In this document: piece by piece, positions 41,425 to 49,945 of the stretch | Position numbering within the stretch: position 1 is the stretch's first letter | How the letters are laid out: every line of letters begins with the position of its first letter | Source of the DNA: Vampirovibrio chlorellavorus | GTDB taxonomy: Bacteria; Cyanobacteriota; Vampirovibrionia; Vampirovibrionales; Vampirovibrionaceae | Assembly (NCBI GenBank): GCA_001858525.1 | Contig: LAPX01000007.1 | Coordinates: 248,001-312,000, forward strand | DNA: 64,000 nucleotides | Direction: 5' to 3' | Notes under the pieces: model-generated | Told to the model about the DNA's origin: nothing | Database searches by the model: none | The model's input: the letters and a program-made list of their open reading frames with translations, nothing else | Translations under genes and position numbers: made by a program

Positions 41425-41817
41425 TTAAAAGGGCAAGGCCCGTCCTAGCCGAGCGCCCAAAAGCACCAGCAGCAATCCCAACACGATACTGCCCAAAATA
41501 TAAATCAGGGCCCGCTCCCAAGCCCCTTGACGCAGCAACACAAAAGCTTCCAGTTCGTAACTGGAAAACGTGGTAAAAGCACCCAGAAACCCGGTCATTA
41601 ACATCAGTCTTAATTCCACCGGTACCGCCGCCAAGGCCTCAAACCGACGTTCAAAGCCACCCAGCAAAAGCCCAATCAAGAGGCATCCCAACAAGTTTAC
41701 CAATAAGGTGCCGTACGGAAAAAAAACACCCCAGCGATGCTGCCCCCAATCGGCCACATAATAGCGACACAGGGTGCCAAGGCTTCCACCCAAAATTAAT
41801 AGCAACACCTTGTTCAT
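41425..41817 (-). CDS. crcB: Fluoride channel CrcB/FluC
   Basis: Dual-topology fluoride exporter of 130 residues with four membrane helices. Family motifs: GGSLGTLCRYYV, PYGTLLVNLLGCLLIG (with the conserved Asn), and MTGFLGAFTTFSSYELE (the TTFS-E signature). No fluoride riboswitch was recognised upstream. It lies 97 bases after the small gene at 41915 on the same strand. Confidence 0.95.
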   Translation of the reverse strand: MNKVLLLILGGSLGTLCRYYVADWGQHRWGVFFPYGTLLVNLLGCLLIGLLLGGFERRFEALAAVPVELRLMLMTGFLGAFTTFSSYELEAFVLLRQGAWERALIYILGSIVLGLLLVLLGARLGRALPF

Positions 41818-41914
41818 TTAGTTTGATTCATGCAATTTCGTTGATGCATTTTTGTCTTTTGTCCCCGACCATGCCTGCACGGACATCGACCATTTTCTGG
41901 GCGTCAACAGGAAA

Positions 41915-42196
41915 CTACCACTTTTTTCCTTGTCGCCGCAACTCATTTAACTGACTAATAAAGCGAGGACGCAACTGATTGGCATAAGCCAGCAGTTTTT
42001 CTTCAAAAAGGGCGCTTTCCACCTTCATTTCCATCATACGACTTTGCTCTAATCCCCGTTCCACAACGGCCTTGACCAGCGGAAGCGGTAAAGTATGCAC
42101 CTGATAGGCCCGTTTCAAAACTTTGATGACCACGCTGGACAGAGCGGGGTTGTTCGGTACAAACTTAAAAACGCAACCTTGTATATCAGGTGGCAC
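41915..42196 (-). CDS. Small hypothetical protein (93 aa)
   Basis: Unrecognised basic, helical protein (ALSSVVIKVLKRAYQV, LVKAVVERGLEQSRMMEM, LLAYANQLRPRFISQLNEL). No membrane segment or motif. The start is GTG at 42196, preceded by AAAGG. The region just upstream holds a Fur-like palindrome (42236-42250), so iron- or zinc-dependent control is possible but unproven. Confidence 0.55.
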   Translation of the reverse strand: MPPDIQGCVFKFVPNNPALSSVVIKVLKRAYQVHTLPLPLVKAVVERGLEQSRMMEMKVESALFEEKLLAYANQLRPRFISQLNELRRQGKKW

Positions 42197-42235
42197 CAGT
42201 CAAAACCTTTTAATAACAATTACCATTACTGATTT

Positions 42236-42250
42236 TAACAATTATTCTCA
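42236..42250. promoter_or_regulatory. Fur/Zur-like box
   Basis: TAACAATTATTCTCA; on the other strand TGAGAATAATTGTTA, matching the 15-base Fur core TGATAATNATTATCA at 11 of the 14 defined positions. AT-rich AATAACAATTACCATTA lies 10 bases to the left. It lies between the GTG of the minus-strand gene and pfkA. A chance AT-rich match is possible. Confidence 0.3.
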
Positions 42251-42381
42251 TGAAAAATCGTCAATCACCTGATGGAGTGACCCGCCGCTCATCAAACAAA
42301 CAGCAACCATACACTTCCCTCACCACCCCACTCAATCATCCTCAAGCGCTCTGTAAGGCATTCAGATTCCGGGATGGCCGT

Positions 42382-42409
42382 TTGACAAATGGATACCCGT
42401 TAATACATT
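42382..42409 (+). promoter_or_regulatory. Sigma-70-type promoter of pfkA
   Basis: A consensus TTGACA (42382-42387), 16 bases, then TACATT (42404-42409), placing the start site about 30 bases before the ATG. Confidence 0.6.
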
Positions 42410-42443
42410 CTATGATTTGAAAAGGCAGGAGAATTACTCAACA

Positions 42444-43541
42444 ATGGCTAAGAAACGAATACTGGTCATGACCGGCGGCGGCGATTGCCCTGGTTTAAAC
42501 GCAGTAATCCGTGCAATTGTACGACGCACTGAGCAGGAAGATGACTGGGAAGTCATCGGTAGCATTGAGGCCTTCAACGGCTTGCTGCGCGACCCTATGG
42601 AAGTTGTCTTGCTGGACAGCAAGACGGTATCCGGTATCCATATCCGGGGCGGCACCATTCTAAAGACCACCAACAAGGGCGGCCCGTTCCACTGGCCGGT
42701 TAAAAACGCGGATGGTACCTTCTCTTACGTGGATCGCTGCGATGATTTGATTGCCCGCCTGGAAAAACTGGGCATCAACGCCGTCATCAGCATCGGTGGC
42801 GAAGGGTCCATGGACATCGCCCAACGCCTCTTTGAAAAAGGCATCCCCATCATTGGCGTACCCAAAACCATTGATAACGACTTATCCTCAACTGATTTGA
42901 CCTTCGGCTATCAAACCTCCGTTCAAATCGCCACTGAGGCCGTGGATAGACTGATTACCACCGCAGCCAGCCACAACCGACTCATGATTCTGGAAGTTAT
43001 GGGCCGTGATGCCGGCTGGATTGGCCTGAGTGCCGCCATTGCCGGTGGTGCTCACGTGGCACTGATTCCGGAAATCCCCTACGACATTGACAAAGTAGCC
43101 GCTGAAATCAACGATCGGGTTGAAAACGGCCGTGGCTTTGCCATCGTGGTCATCTCCGAAGGGGCCAAATCCCTCGGCGGCGACACCTTCTCCAGAGACA
43201 GCGATCAGCCCGGCTACCAGAACAAAATTCTGGGTGGCGTGGGACACCGCTTACTGGAAGAAATTAAAGACAAAATTGCCGTGGAAGCCCGGGTTATGAT
43301 TCTGGGTCACTTGCAACGCGGCGGCTCACCCATTGCCTACGACCGGGTGTTGGCCACCCAGTTCGGGGTAAAAGCAGTGGAATTGGTACTGGAAGGCAAG
43401 TTTGGGCACATGGTGTCCTACCGCCATCCCAATGTGGTCTCCGTGCCCATTGCCAACGCCATTGAAGAATACAACTACGTGAAGCTGGATAGCGCCCTGG
43501 TGCATACAGCCCGCGGCGTGGGTATCTCCCTGGGAGACTAA
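42444..43541 (+). CDS. pfkA: 6-phosphofructokinase
   Basis: Glycolytic enzyme that phosphorylates fructose 6-phosphate, 365 residues from ATG 42444, which has AGGAG 12 bases upstream (an in-frame TTG lies at 42417). Motifs: GGGDCPGLNAVIRAIVRR, GGEGSMD (118-124), PKTIDNDL (Lys 141), EVMGRDAGWIGL and LGHLQRGGSP. Gly at position 121 is the ATP-type residue, whereas Lys at 141 is the PPi/mixed-type residue (Gly in E. coli PfkA). This Gly/Lys combination is typical of group III enzymes, some of which use ATP. The phosphoryl donor is therefore probably ATP but not certain. Confidence 0.93.
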   Translation: MAKKRILVMTGGGDCPGLNAVIRAIVRRTEQEDDWEVIGSIEAFNGLLRDPMEVVLLDSKTVSGIHIRGGTILKTTNKGGPFHWPVKNADGTFSYVDRCDDLIARLEKLGINAVISIGGEGSMDIAQRLFEKGIPIIGVPKTIDNDLSSTDLTFGYQTSVQIATEAVDRLITTAASHNRLMILEVMGRDAGWIGLSAAIAGGAHVALIPEIPYDIDKVAAEINDRVENGRGFAIVVISEGAKSLGGDTFSRDSDQPGYQNKILGGVGHRLLEEIKDKIAVEARVMILGHLQRGGSPIAYDRVLATQFGVKAVELVLEGKFGHMVSYRHPNVVSVPIANAIEEYNYVKLDSALVHTARGVGISLGD

Positions 43542-43569
43542 CCTTTACCATCCTCACTTATCCAGACTA

Positions 43570-43612
43570 AAAAACCGCCTAAGGCCACTCATACTGGCAT
43601 TAGGCGGTTTTT
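43570..43612 (+). terminator. Rho-independent terminator after pfkA
   Basis: AAAAACCGCCTAA (43570-43582) and TTAGGCGGTTTTT (43600-43612) form a perfect stem ending in a T-tract; the A-run also allows bidirectional use. Confidence 0.85.
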
Positions 43613-43740
43613 GCATGGTGCTTTCGATAAAAGCCGCTCACAAGCCTGCCCCTGACTATGACGAATGTCACCCTGAAAGAAGGTATTTAAAAAATGCTGA
43701 CCCGCAGGCAACCGTTTTAATCGGAGATTTTTGGACCCTG

Positions 43741-44265
43741 CTAGTCTGCAACTGTGGGTGAGGTCTGAAACAATCGCTGCATAGGCACCGGTAGCAACAA
43801 CAGCACCCCCATGCCCAACCAAAGCCAAGCCTGATGCTGGGCCAAGGCCGCCCCCAGAACCACCAGCAGGGTATTGCGCACCAAACGGGCTGCCGTGAAA
43901 ATCAAAGCCAGCCGCACCCGACTATAATCGCTGATTAGGGCCAAAAAGCGTATAAAATCCAAGGGCAAAGGCAAAGCGTTGAACACAAACAGCCAAAACC
44001 CCAAGCGCTTCAGGAACAATTGGCGATATGCTTCGGGAATCCGCTCCACCACCTGAGGTTTCCGCTGTATCCAGCGCTTTAAAAAACCCTCAAGGCATAG
44101 CCAGCCCAGCAGAGACCCCAACGTCGCCACAAACACAACCACCACCGGTGTTTTAAACTGGCCCAGCCACAGGACCGTGGCAGTCAAAGGCAAAGGCACC
44201 GGCGCACTGCCCAGAAAACTGATACAAAAGAGGATGAACAACCCCGACAGCCAGCCCACACTCAT
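43741..44265 (-). CDS. VTT/DedA-like small membrane protein
   Basis: Integral membrane protein of 174 residues with about five hydrophobic segments. The N-terminus resembles the VTT (SNARE-associated/DedA) domain: re-entrant segment FLGSAPVPLPLTATVLWLG, GSLLGWLCLEGFLKRW, and NALPLPLDFIRFLALISDYSR. DedA-type proteins act in lipid flipping or membrane homeostasis. The match is partial, so the family call is tentative. It overlaps the upstream nucleotidyltransferase gene by four bases. Confidence 0.65.
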   Translation of the reverse strand: MSVGWLSGLFILFCISFLGSAPVPLPLTATVLWLGQFKTPVVVVFVATLGSLLGWLCLEGFLKRWIQRKPQVVERIPEAYRQLFLKRLGFWLFVFNALPLPLDFIRFLALISDYSRVRLALIFTAARLVRNTLLVVLGAALAQHQAWLWLGMGVLLLLPVPMQRLFQTSPTVAD

Positions 44266-45089
44266 GGAACCACGGTCTCAGGGGTTGACGCTGAGTGATT
44301 TTGCCCTTGACTACCACGGCGCTTCAAAATCACTTCGGCCAGCGCTTTATCAGAAGGCTTATCAACATCCATACAGCACTCGGCAAAGGGCATCACCACC
44401 ACATCGGTCTGGCAACGCAACAAGCGAGAGGCCTCCTGGGCCACCTGAGCCATAGTGAATTGACGAAATAAAATTTTAAGCAAGGACACAGGATTCAGCA
44501 TAAACGCATTTTTCCAGGGCTTCTTGCGGTTGGCGTCAATGGTTTCCATCACCGCGACATTGGCCTGAAACTTTCGGCGATTGATTAAAAACAGATTACC
44601 ACCAGAAAAAGCCCCATCCCGGGCGTGGAAATAAGTACGCTGGCTCTCGGGATAAGCGGCCTGAACCACCGAACGCTCCACCACAGCGACCGCCAAGGCC
44701 AAATCCTTGCGCAAGCCTTCTCTCACAAAGTAGTTCAGCATCTCCGGGGTCAACAACGGGTGATCGCCGGAGACAAACAAAACCCACTCCCCTTCTTCCG
44801 GCAGAGAGTGCAAGGCTGTTAACAAAGAACGAACCGCCCCAGAGGCATTCGGGATGGCTTCAAAGCCATACTCGGTGGACAAAGCCCGGACTTGTGGGTC
44901 CTGTGTACTGACCCAAAGGCGTGCGGCAAAGTCAGAGGCCGCCACAGCCTTGAATACCGAGGTCAACATGGGCTGTCCGCCGACCGGTAGCAGGGGTTTA
45001 CTTTGCAAGCCGGTACCAGCCAGCAAGGGCCCGTGCACTTGGCGACTACCGGTCAGGATGACCACATGGAGTTTTTCAGGAAAGATCAT
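44262..45089 (-). CDS. MobA-like nucleotidyltransferase
   Basis: Protein of 275 residues of the NTP_transf_3 fold. The nucleotide-binding loop is an atypical VVILTGSRQVHGPLLAG, followed by KPLLPVGGQPMLTSVFKAV and a metal-binding SGDHPLLTPEML. It should transfer a nucleotidyl group to a sugar phosphate, a cofactor or a lipid precursor; the substrate is unknown. Coupling to a DedA-like membrane protein may hint at a lipid or polysaccharide precursor. The ATG at 45089 is the likely start. Confidence 0.75.
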   Translation of the reverse strand: MIFPEKLHVVILTGSRQVHGPLLAGTGLQSKPLLPVGGQPMLTSVFKAVAASDFAARLWVSTQDPQVRALSTEYGFEAIPNASGAVRSLLTALHSLPEEGEWVLFVSGDHPLLTPEMLNYFVREGLRKDLALAVAVVERSVVQAAYPESQRTYFHARDGAFSGGNLFLINRRKFQANVAVMETIDANRKKPWKNAFMLNPVSLLKILFRQFTMAQVAQEASRLLRCQTDVVVMPFAECCMDVDKPSDKALAEVILKRRGSQGQNHSASTPETVVP

Positions 45090-45167
45090 GCGCTCGATAA
45101 TAACACAGCAGGCGACTCACTCGAATGTTGCGGGCCTGAAACTTTCTCGATTTTTTTGAAAAGAGAC

Positions 45168-45196
45168 TTGAGATCAAATCACGCCTTCGATACAAT
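45168..45196 (+). promoter_or_regulatory. Sigma-70-type promoter of tRNA-His
   Basis: TTGAGA (45168-45173), 17 bases, then TACAAT (45191-45196). The predicted start is about 20 bases before the tRNA. Confidence 0.65.
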
Positions 45197-45226
45197 AAGC
45201 CCACTTAACAACTTGATACTTTTCGT

Positions 45227-45303
45227 GGCGGGTGTCGCCAAGAGGTTAAGGCCCCGGGTTGTGGTCCCGGTATTCGTGGGTTCGAGTCCCATCATCCGCC
45301 CCA
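45227..45303 (+). tRNA. tRNA-His (GTG anticodon)
   Basis: A full cloverleaf: acceptor stem GCGGGTG/CATCCGC with the extra G-1 opposite C73 that marks tRNA-His, D arm GCC/GGC, anticodon stem CCGGG/CCCGG with loop TTGTGGT (anticodon GTG) and T arm GTGGG-TTCGAGT-CCCAT. CCA is encoded at the 3' end. Confidence 0.97.
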
Positions 45304-45455
45304 TTTAATTCTTAATTCCAATCAAAACATCCATCCATTAACAGACTATCCAAATACTCAGCGAGCGAATACGCACCAAGAGGGTGGAAAGTACAACATC
45401 AGCATCCTCAAGCCAAGACTTGAGGGCGGAAAGTCGGATAGGAAAGTCGAAATTA

Positions 45456-45773
45456 ATGCAGGCTGCGCTGTTACCCGTCATTGTAAGAAAGATCAAGATT
45501 GCCGCAGTCCGGGGGATTCTTCTGCGCCTGGGTATTGCCTGCCTGCCGTTGATCGCGGTCATTTTATTATGTCTCATCATGTTCAGCGGATTGGGAAAAT
45601 CCCGGATGACACCGGCGTTTGCCCCCACGGCCCCATTGCTGCCACAAGCTCAGACGACCCAGGCCATCATGATGGAACCGGCCCAAGTGACTCAGGCGGC
45701 CAGGCCCAACCTCATTCAAGCTGGCTTCAGGCGCCTTGGGGTGACCCACGCCACCATTCACGTCCCAGATTAA
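45456..45773 (+). CDS. Possible small membrane protein
   Basis: Unrecognised frame of 105 residues from ATG 45456 (the frame is open to a GTG at 45384). One strong membrane helix (IACLPLIAVILLCLIMFSG) is preceded by a basic segment and followed by a Pro/Ala/Gln-rich extracytoplasmic tail. Ribosome-site support is poor and no family is recognised. It lies between tRNA-His and purM. Confidence 0.42.
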   Translation: MQAALLPVIVRKIKIAAVRGILLRLGIACLPLIAVILLCLIMFSGLGKSRMTPAFAPTAPLLPQAQTTQAIMMEPAQVTQAARPNLIQAGFRRLGVTHATIHVPD

Positions 45774-45873
45774 GACCAACATGCATTTGAGGCCTTGCCC
45801 CTCCCCCCAATGACAGCGGCGTGCTTTTGGGCTACCCTTACCGGTATGGGCAGCAATCACTGTGAGGTAATTC

Positions 45874-46935
45874 ATGACCACGCTTTCTTCCGATGAGGCA
45901 TACCGGCAGGCCGGAGTTGACCTGAAAAGTGCCGAGGCCGTGGTCGATATTGCCAAGCAGGCCGCTTTTAAAACCAAGCAGCCCTGGTTACTAGGGGCCA
46001 TTGGCGGGTTTAGCGGAGCCTTTGAAATTCCGCAGGGCTATAAACAGCCGGTCTTGCTGTGCGGCTGCGATGGCGTGGGCACCAAGCTGAAACTGGCCTT
46101 TCAGGCCGACCGTCACGACACGGTGGGCATCGATCTGGTGGCCATGAGCGTCAATGACATTCTGGTGAATGGCGGACAACCGCTGGTTTTTCTGGATTAT
46201 CTGGCCACCCAGAAAATTCAGGGGGAACAGCTCCGTCAAATTCTCAGCGGCATTGCTGAGGGCTGCCAGCAAGCCAATTGCGCTTTAATCGGCGGGGAAA
46301 CTGCCGAAATGCCCGGCTTTTATGAGCCCAACGAATATGATCTGGCTGGTTTTTGCGTCGGTGTAGCCGAAAAAGAGAACCTCTACCCCCGCAAAGAGCA
46401 CATTCAAGCCGGAGACGTGCTGATTGGCCTGGCCAGCAACGGCTTGCACAGCAATGGGTACAGCCTAGTGCGCAAAATCCTGTTTCAGGATAACGCCCTG
46501 GGCTTGCAAGCGTTTGTCCCCGAATTACAAGCCCCCTTGGCCGATGTACTGCTGGCCCCAACCCGTATTTACGTGCAGCCGGTTCTTAAAATTCTAGAAC
46601 AACACCCCCAAGCGGTGCATGCCATGGTGCATGTCACCGGCGGCGGCTTTTACGACAACATTCCCCGAGTGCTGACCCCATCCGTATCTGCTCAAATCAA
46701 TGCAGGTAGCTGGGCCATGCCGCCTATTTTCCAGTACTTGCAGCAATTGGGTAATCTTTCCAACGAGACCCTTTGGCATACCTTCAACTGTGGCATCGGC
46801 TACATTTTAGTGGTGGCCGCCGATCAAGCTCAGGCCGTGCTAGACAGCTTCCGGCAAACGACCGATGAACAAGCCTTCATTATTGGGAAACTCATCCCCG
46901 CCGCCGATGGGCAAGCCCAGGTCATGATCCAATGA
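45874..46935 (+). CDS. purM: Phosphoribosylformylglycinamidine cyclo-ligase (AIR synthetase)
   Basis: Fifth step of purine synthesis: ATP-dependent closure of FGAM to AIR. 353 residues. Features: N-terminal SDEAYRQAGVDLKSAEAVVD, the glycine-rich GFSGAFEIP, the ATP-binding CDGVGTKLKLAF, ALIGGETAEMPGFY and GLASNGLHSNGYSLVRKIL. GAGG precedes the ATG. Its stop overlaps purN by four bases, a common pairing. Confidence 0.97.
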   Translation: MTTLSSDEAYRQAGVDLKSAEAVVDIAKQAAFKTKQPWLLGAIGGFSGAFEIPQGYKQPVLLCGCDGVGTKLKLAFQADRHDTVGIDLVAMSVNDILVNGGQPLVFLDYLATQKIQGEQLRQILSGIAEGCQQANCALIGGETAEMPGFYEPNEYDLAGFCVGVAEKENLYPRKEHIQAGDVLIGLASNGLHSNGYSLVRKILFQDNALGLQAFVPELQAPLADVLLAPTRIYVQPVLKILEQHPQAVHAMVHVTGGGFYDNIPRVLTPSVSAQINAGSWAMPPIFQYLQQLGNLSNETLWHTFNCGIGYILVVAADQAQAVLDSFRQTTDEQAFIIGKLIPAADGQAQVMIQ

Positions 46936-47603
46936 TTTCCCCAGTGAACCCTCCAATAAAGCATGCAGGGCCATTTCGGCTGGGGGTATTACTTTCCGGA
47001 CGCGGCAGTAACTTTTTGGCCATTCAGGAAGCCATTGAATCCGGCCAACTGCCCAACACCCTGATCAGTGTGGTCATTTCCAACCATACGGAAGCCTTGG
47101 GACTGCAAACGGCCAAAGAAAAACAACTCCCCACAGCCGTTTTTGAAAAAGCCGATTACGCGAGTCGAACCGCTCTGGATGAAGGTATCGCCGACTGCCT
47201 GAAAGCCCATCAAGTCGATCTGGTGGTGCTGGCCGGCTACGATCGCATCATCAGCGCGCCCATTTTGGCCGCTTTTGAGCAACGTATCCTGAACATTCAC
47301 CCCAGCTTATTGCCCGCTTACGGCGGCAAAGGCATGGTGGGCCTCAAGGTGCATCAGGCCGTACTGGTCAACGGAGAACGGGAATCCGGGTGCAGTGTGC
47401 ACTTGGTCACTGCTCAGGTGGATGAGGGTCCCATTTTGGGGCAAAGCCGGGTGCCCGTGTTAGCAGACGACACCCCGGAAAGCTTGGCCGCCAGAGTGCT
47501 GGCCCAGGAGCATCAGCTCTACCCCGGCGTCATTCGCCAATATCTGCAAAATCATTTGAATCGGAAGGAGAATCAGGAAGCCCATGACCCAGTCCTTCAG
47601 TAA
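46932..47603 (+). CDS. purN: Phosphoribosylglycinamide formyltransferase
   Basis: Third step of purine synthesis, 10-formyl-THF-dependent transfer to GAR. 223 residues. Features: VLLSGRGSNFLAIQEAI (phosphate loop), the catalytic NIHPSLLPAY (Asn and His) and VTAQVDEGPIL (catalytic Asp). The C-terminal tail (NHLNRKENQEAHDPVLQ) is somewhat longer than usual because the frame runs 20 bases into the next gene. Confidence 0.96.
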   Translation: MISPVNPPIKHAGPFRLGVLLSGRGSNFLAIQEAIESGQLPNTLISVVISNHTEALGLQTAKEKQLPTAVFEKADYASRTALDEGIADCLKAHQVDLVVLAGYDRIISAPILAAFEQRILNIHPSLLPAYGGKGMVGLKVHQAVLVNGERESGCSVHLVTAQVDEGPILGQSRVPVLADDTPESLAARVLAQEHQLYPGVIRQYLQNHLNRKENQEAHDPVLQ

Positions 47604-48195
47604 CGGCGTGAAAGCCATGGCCCTATCCGTGGCCGTTGTCGGCATGAGCCTTGTATTAACAGGCTGTCAGCAAAACGTGGTTTATCAGCGCTCTATGGCC
47701 GAACTCAACGAAAAGGCCCAAGCCCTGATGGCTTCTGGCGATATTGATGGCGCGGTTTCCCGCCTGGAAGCGGCCCATGATCTCCAGCCCGATGAGCCCA
47801 ACACCACCTATAACCTGGCCATTGCCTACCAAACCCAGGGCAGTTACGACAAAGCCATTCCCCTCTTGAAGCAACTGGTGGAAAAATCGCAGTTGGATAA
47901 GGCCCAAGTGCAAAAAACGCTGGGCATTACCTACGAGGCCAAGGCCGATCAGCTGGCCTTTAAAGTGAGTGAGGCCGAGAGCGATCCCAAGGCGGACAAG
48001 GCTAAAATCCCGCAAATGAAGGCCGAGACCCAACAGGCGTATGAACTGGCCATTGAGAGTTACCAGCAAGCCCTGCCCGGACTGAAAAACGCCGCTGAAG
48101 TCGAGAAACAGATTGAAGCGCTGGAAGCCCGACTCAAGAAAAGTCAGGCAGCAGCTGAACCGGGCAGCCCAAGCTCAGCCGCCGCCAATCCATAA
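47584..48195 (+). CDS. TPR lipoprotein
   Basis: Exported lipid-anchored protein of 203 residues. Signal peptide MALSVAVVGMSLVLTGC with lipobox LTGC (Cys about 28), then tetratricopeptide repeats (KAQALMASGDIDGAVSRLEA, TTYNLAIAYQTQGSYDKAIP) and a coiled C-terminal end rich in Glu/Ala/Ser/Pro. Resembles PilF/YfgM-type TPR lipoproteins, but not closely enough for a name. AAGGAG precedes the ATG inside purN, so expression is probably coupled. Confidence 0.8.
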   Translation: MTQSFSNGVKAMALSVAVVGMSLVLTGCQQNVVYQRSMAELNEKAQALMASGDIDGAVSRLEAAHDLQPDEPNTTYNLAIAYQTQGSYDKAIPLLKQLVEKSQLDKAQVQKTLGITYEAKADQLAFKVSEAESDPKADKAKIPQMKAETQQAYELAIESYQQALPGLKNAAEVEKQIEALEARLKKSQAAAEPGSPSSAAANP

Positions 48196-48236
48196 GGCAT
48201 GACCCGTGAGGCTTTACCCCTGGGCCGCTTACGGGT

Positions 48237-49304
48237 ATGATTAACGCTATGAAAGAGACGTTGAGCAAAATTATTTCCCGGCTAAACCAGGGCCGTGTGC
48301 TAGTGGTTGGCGATATGGTCATTGATGAAATGGTCTACGGTACCACCCATCGCCTGTCCCGGGAAGCCCCCGTGCTGATTTTACGCCACGAACGGGCCGA
48401 TATTATTCTGGGAGGCGGAGCCAATGCCGCCCACAACGTTTCCAAACTGAAGGCCAAACGCACCACGGTGGTGGGCATTTCCGGGAAAGATTACTACGCC
48501 TCTCTCCTCAATGACGCCTTGCAGCGGGATGGCATTGACACCGCCGGGCTGATTCAGGATGAAGACCGCCCCACCAGTACCAAAACCCGCATCTCTGGCA
48601 TTGCCAACCACTCGGTCACCCAGCAGATTGTGCGTATCGATCGGGAATCCAACGCCCCCATCTCGGCCAAGATTGAAAATCAGGTGCTGGATACCCTGAG
48701 CCAGTTAGCCCCAGCCTTCGACGCCCTGCTACTTTCCGATTACGGATTGGGTGTCTTCACCCCGGAAGTAATTGCCCACTGTCAGGCGCTGAGTAAAAAA
48801 CACGGCTTGATTATGGCCGTGGATAGCCAACAAGATCTCGGCGCTTTCCAGGGAGCCACCATCCTCACGCCCAACCAGCCGGAAGCGGAGAAGAACGTCG
48901 GTTACTTGCTAGACACCCCCCAAGCGGTGCTGCAAGCCGGGCAAGACTTACTCAACAAGACCAACGGCCAAAACGTGCTAATCACCCGTGGGGAATCCGG
49001 GATGAGCCTGTTTGAACGGCAAGACGGCAGCGCCGAGCCCTTGGCCACCAACATTCCTGTGTTCAACCACAGCGAAGTGTTTGATGTGACCGGCGCTGGC
49101 GATACCGTGGTAGGCACCCTGACCTTGGCATTGACCGCCGGAGCGACCCTGCTGGAGGCGTCCATTTTAGGGAATTTAGCAGCCAGCATTGTGGTGAAAC
49201 GCTTTGGGGCGGCCACCACCAACCCACAGGAATTACAAGCCGCTCTGGAGAGTGTGGATGAAACCCTGCTCAAGCAGGTTCAGCAGGCTGTGGTCAGCGC
49301 TTAA
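48237..49304 (+). CDS. rfaE1: Heptose 7-phosphate kinase (PfkB family, RfaE1-like)
   Basis: Ribokinase-fold sugar kinase of 355 residues that phosphorylates D-glycero-beta-D-manno-heptose 7-phosphate for LPS core or glycan heptose. Features: VLVVGDMVIDEMVYG, REAPVLILRHERADIILGGG, NAAHNVSKL, and the ATP/catalytic DVTGAGDTVVGTLTLAL. It lacks the nucleotidyltransferase half found in HldE, so a separate adenylyltransferase is expected elsewhere. ATG at 48237; a second in-frame ATG lies at 48249. 41 bases after the TPR lipoprotein gene. Confidence 0.86.
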   Translation: MINAMKETLSKIISRLNQGRVLVVGDMVIDEMVYGTTHRLSREAPVLILRHERADIILGGGANAAHNVSKLKAKRTTVVGISGKDYYASLLNDALQRDGIDTAGLIQDEDRPTSTKTRISGIANHSVTQQIVRIDRESNAPISAKIENQVLDTLSQLAPAFDALLLSDYGLGVFTPEVIAHCQALSKKHGLIMAVDSQQDLGAFQGATILTPNQPEAEKNVGYLLDTPQAVLQAGQDLLNKTNGQNVLITRGESGMSLFERQDGSAEPLATNIPVFNHSEVFDVTGAGDTVVGTLTLALTAGATLLEASILGNLAASIVVKRFGAATTNPQELQAALESVDETLLKQVQQAVVSA

Positions 49305-49366
49305 AGTATACACCTTTGGCAAATGTATCCGGCAAATTTAACCAATAGAGGCACAGGACGACTTTC

Positions 49367-49924
49367 ATGACGTTGATCGATCAATCTGGCAAGTTATTTG
49401 GCAAAATCAATATTTTCGACTTTGGGGGTCTGGCCCTTGGGCTCTTGGTAGCAGGCGGCATTATGCTCACCCAGTCCGGCATGTACCGCACCTCCGGGCA
49501 GGTCATCCAGGGGGAAGGCGACATTCAGTACACCGTCTACATCCGCAACCTGAAAACCCTGGAACCCAATCTGTTTCAACCCGGCAAGAAGCTGTCCATC
49601 ACCATTCGCAACCAGCCCCGGGGTCAAGTGGAAATACTGGATGTCAAGCAGACTCCCAAACACAGCTCCTATCTGTTGCCCAATGGTAGCCTGAAAACGG
49701 TAGAAGATCCCGCCGATCCCTACGGTTACGACTATCTGGTCACCCTCAAGGATCACGCCCTGTTCAGTGCGGACGGCTATGTGACCGAGGGCATCAAGGT
49801 GAAAATCGGTCTGGGCATTGAAGTGGAAGGGCATGATTACCGGGTTTCCGGTGCCATTGTGGACATCAAACCCACCAATGCTCCCTCGACAAAGCCTTTA
49901 CCAGCCCCCACCAAAGCGCATTAA
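49367..49924 (+). CDS. DUF4330 membrane-anchored protein
   Basis: Single-pass protein of 185 residues matching DUF4330, a family seen mainly in cyanobacteria and relatives: LIDQSGKLFGKINIFDFGG then a helix (LALGLLVAGGIMLTQ) and a beta-rich extracytoplasmic domain (YTVYIRNLKTLEPNLFQPGK, VKIGLGIEVEGHDYRVSG). Function unknown. It sits between the heptose kinase and the O-antigen ligase-like gene, so a surface-glycan role is possible by context. Confidence 0.85.
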   Translation: MTLIDQSGKLFGKINIFDFGGLALGLLVAGGIMLTQSGMYRTSGQVIQGEGDIQYTVYIRNLKTLEPNLFQPGKKLSITIRNQPRGQVEILDVKQTPKHSSYLLPNGSLKTVEDPADPYGYDYLVTLKDHALFSADGYVTEGIKVKIGLGIEVEGHDYRVSGAIVDIKPTNAPSTKPLPAPTKAH

Positions 49925-49945
49925 GCCATCATTGGACGTACGACG

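Noticed and set aside
41818-41914. Fluoride riboswitch before crcB
   Set aside because: The conserved core of the fluoride riboswitch is not present on the minus strand here.
45338-45628. 96-codon minus-strand frame next to tRNA-His
   Set aside because: Overlaps the possible membrane protein; composition looks random and no ribosome site is seen.
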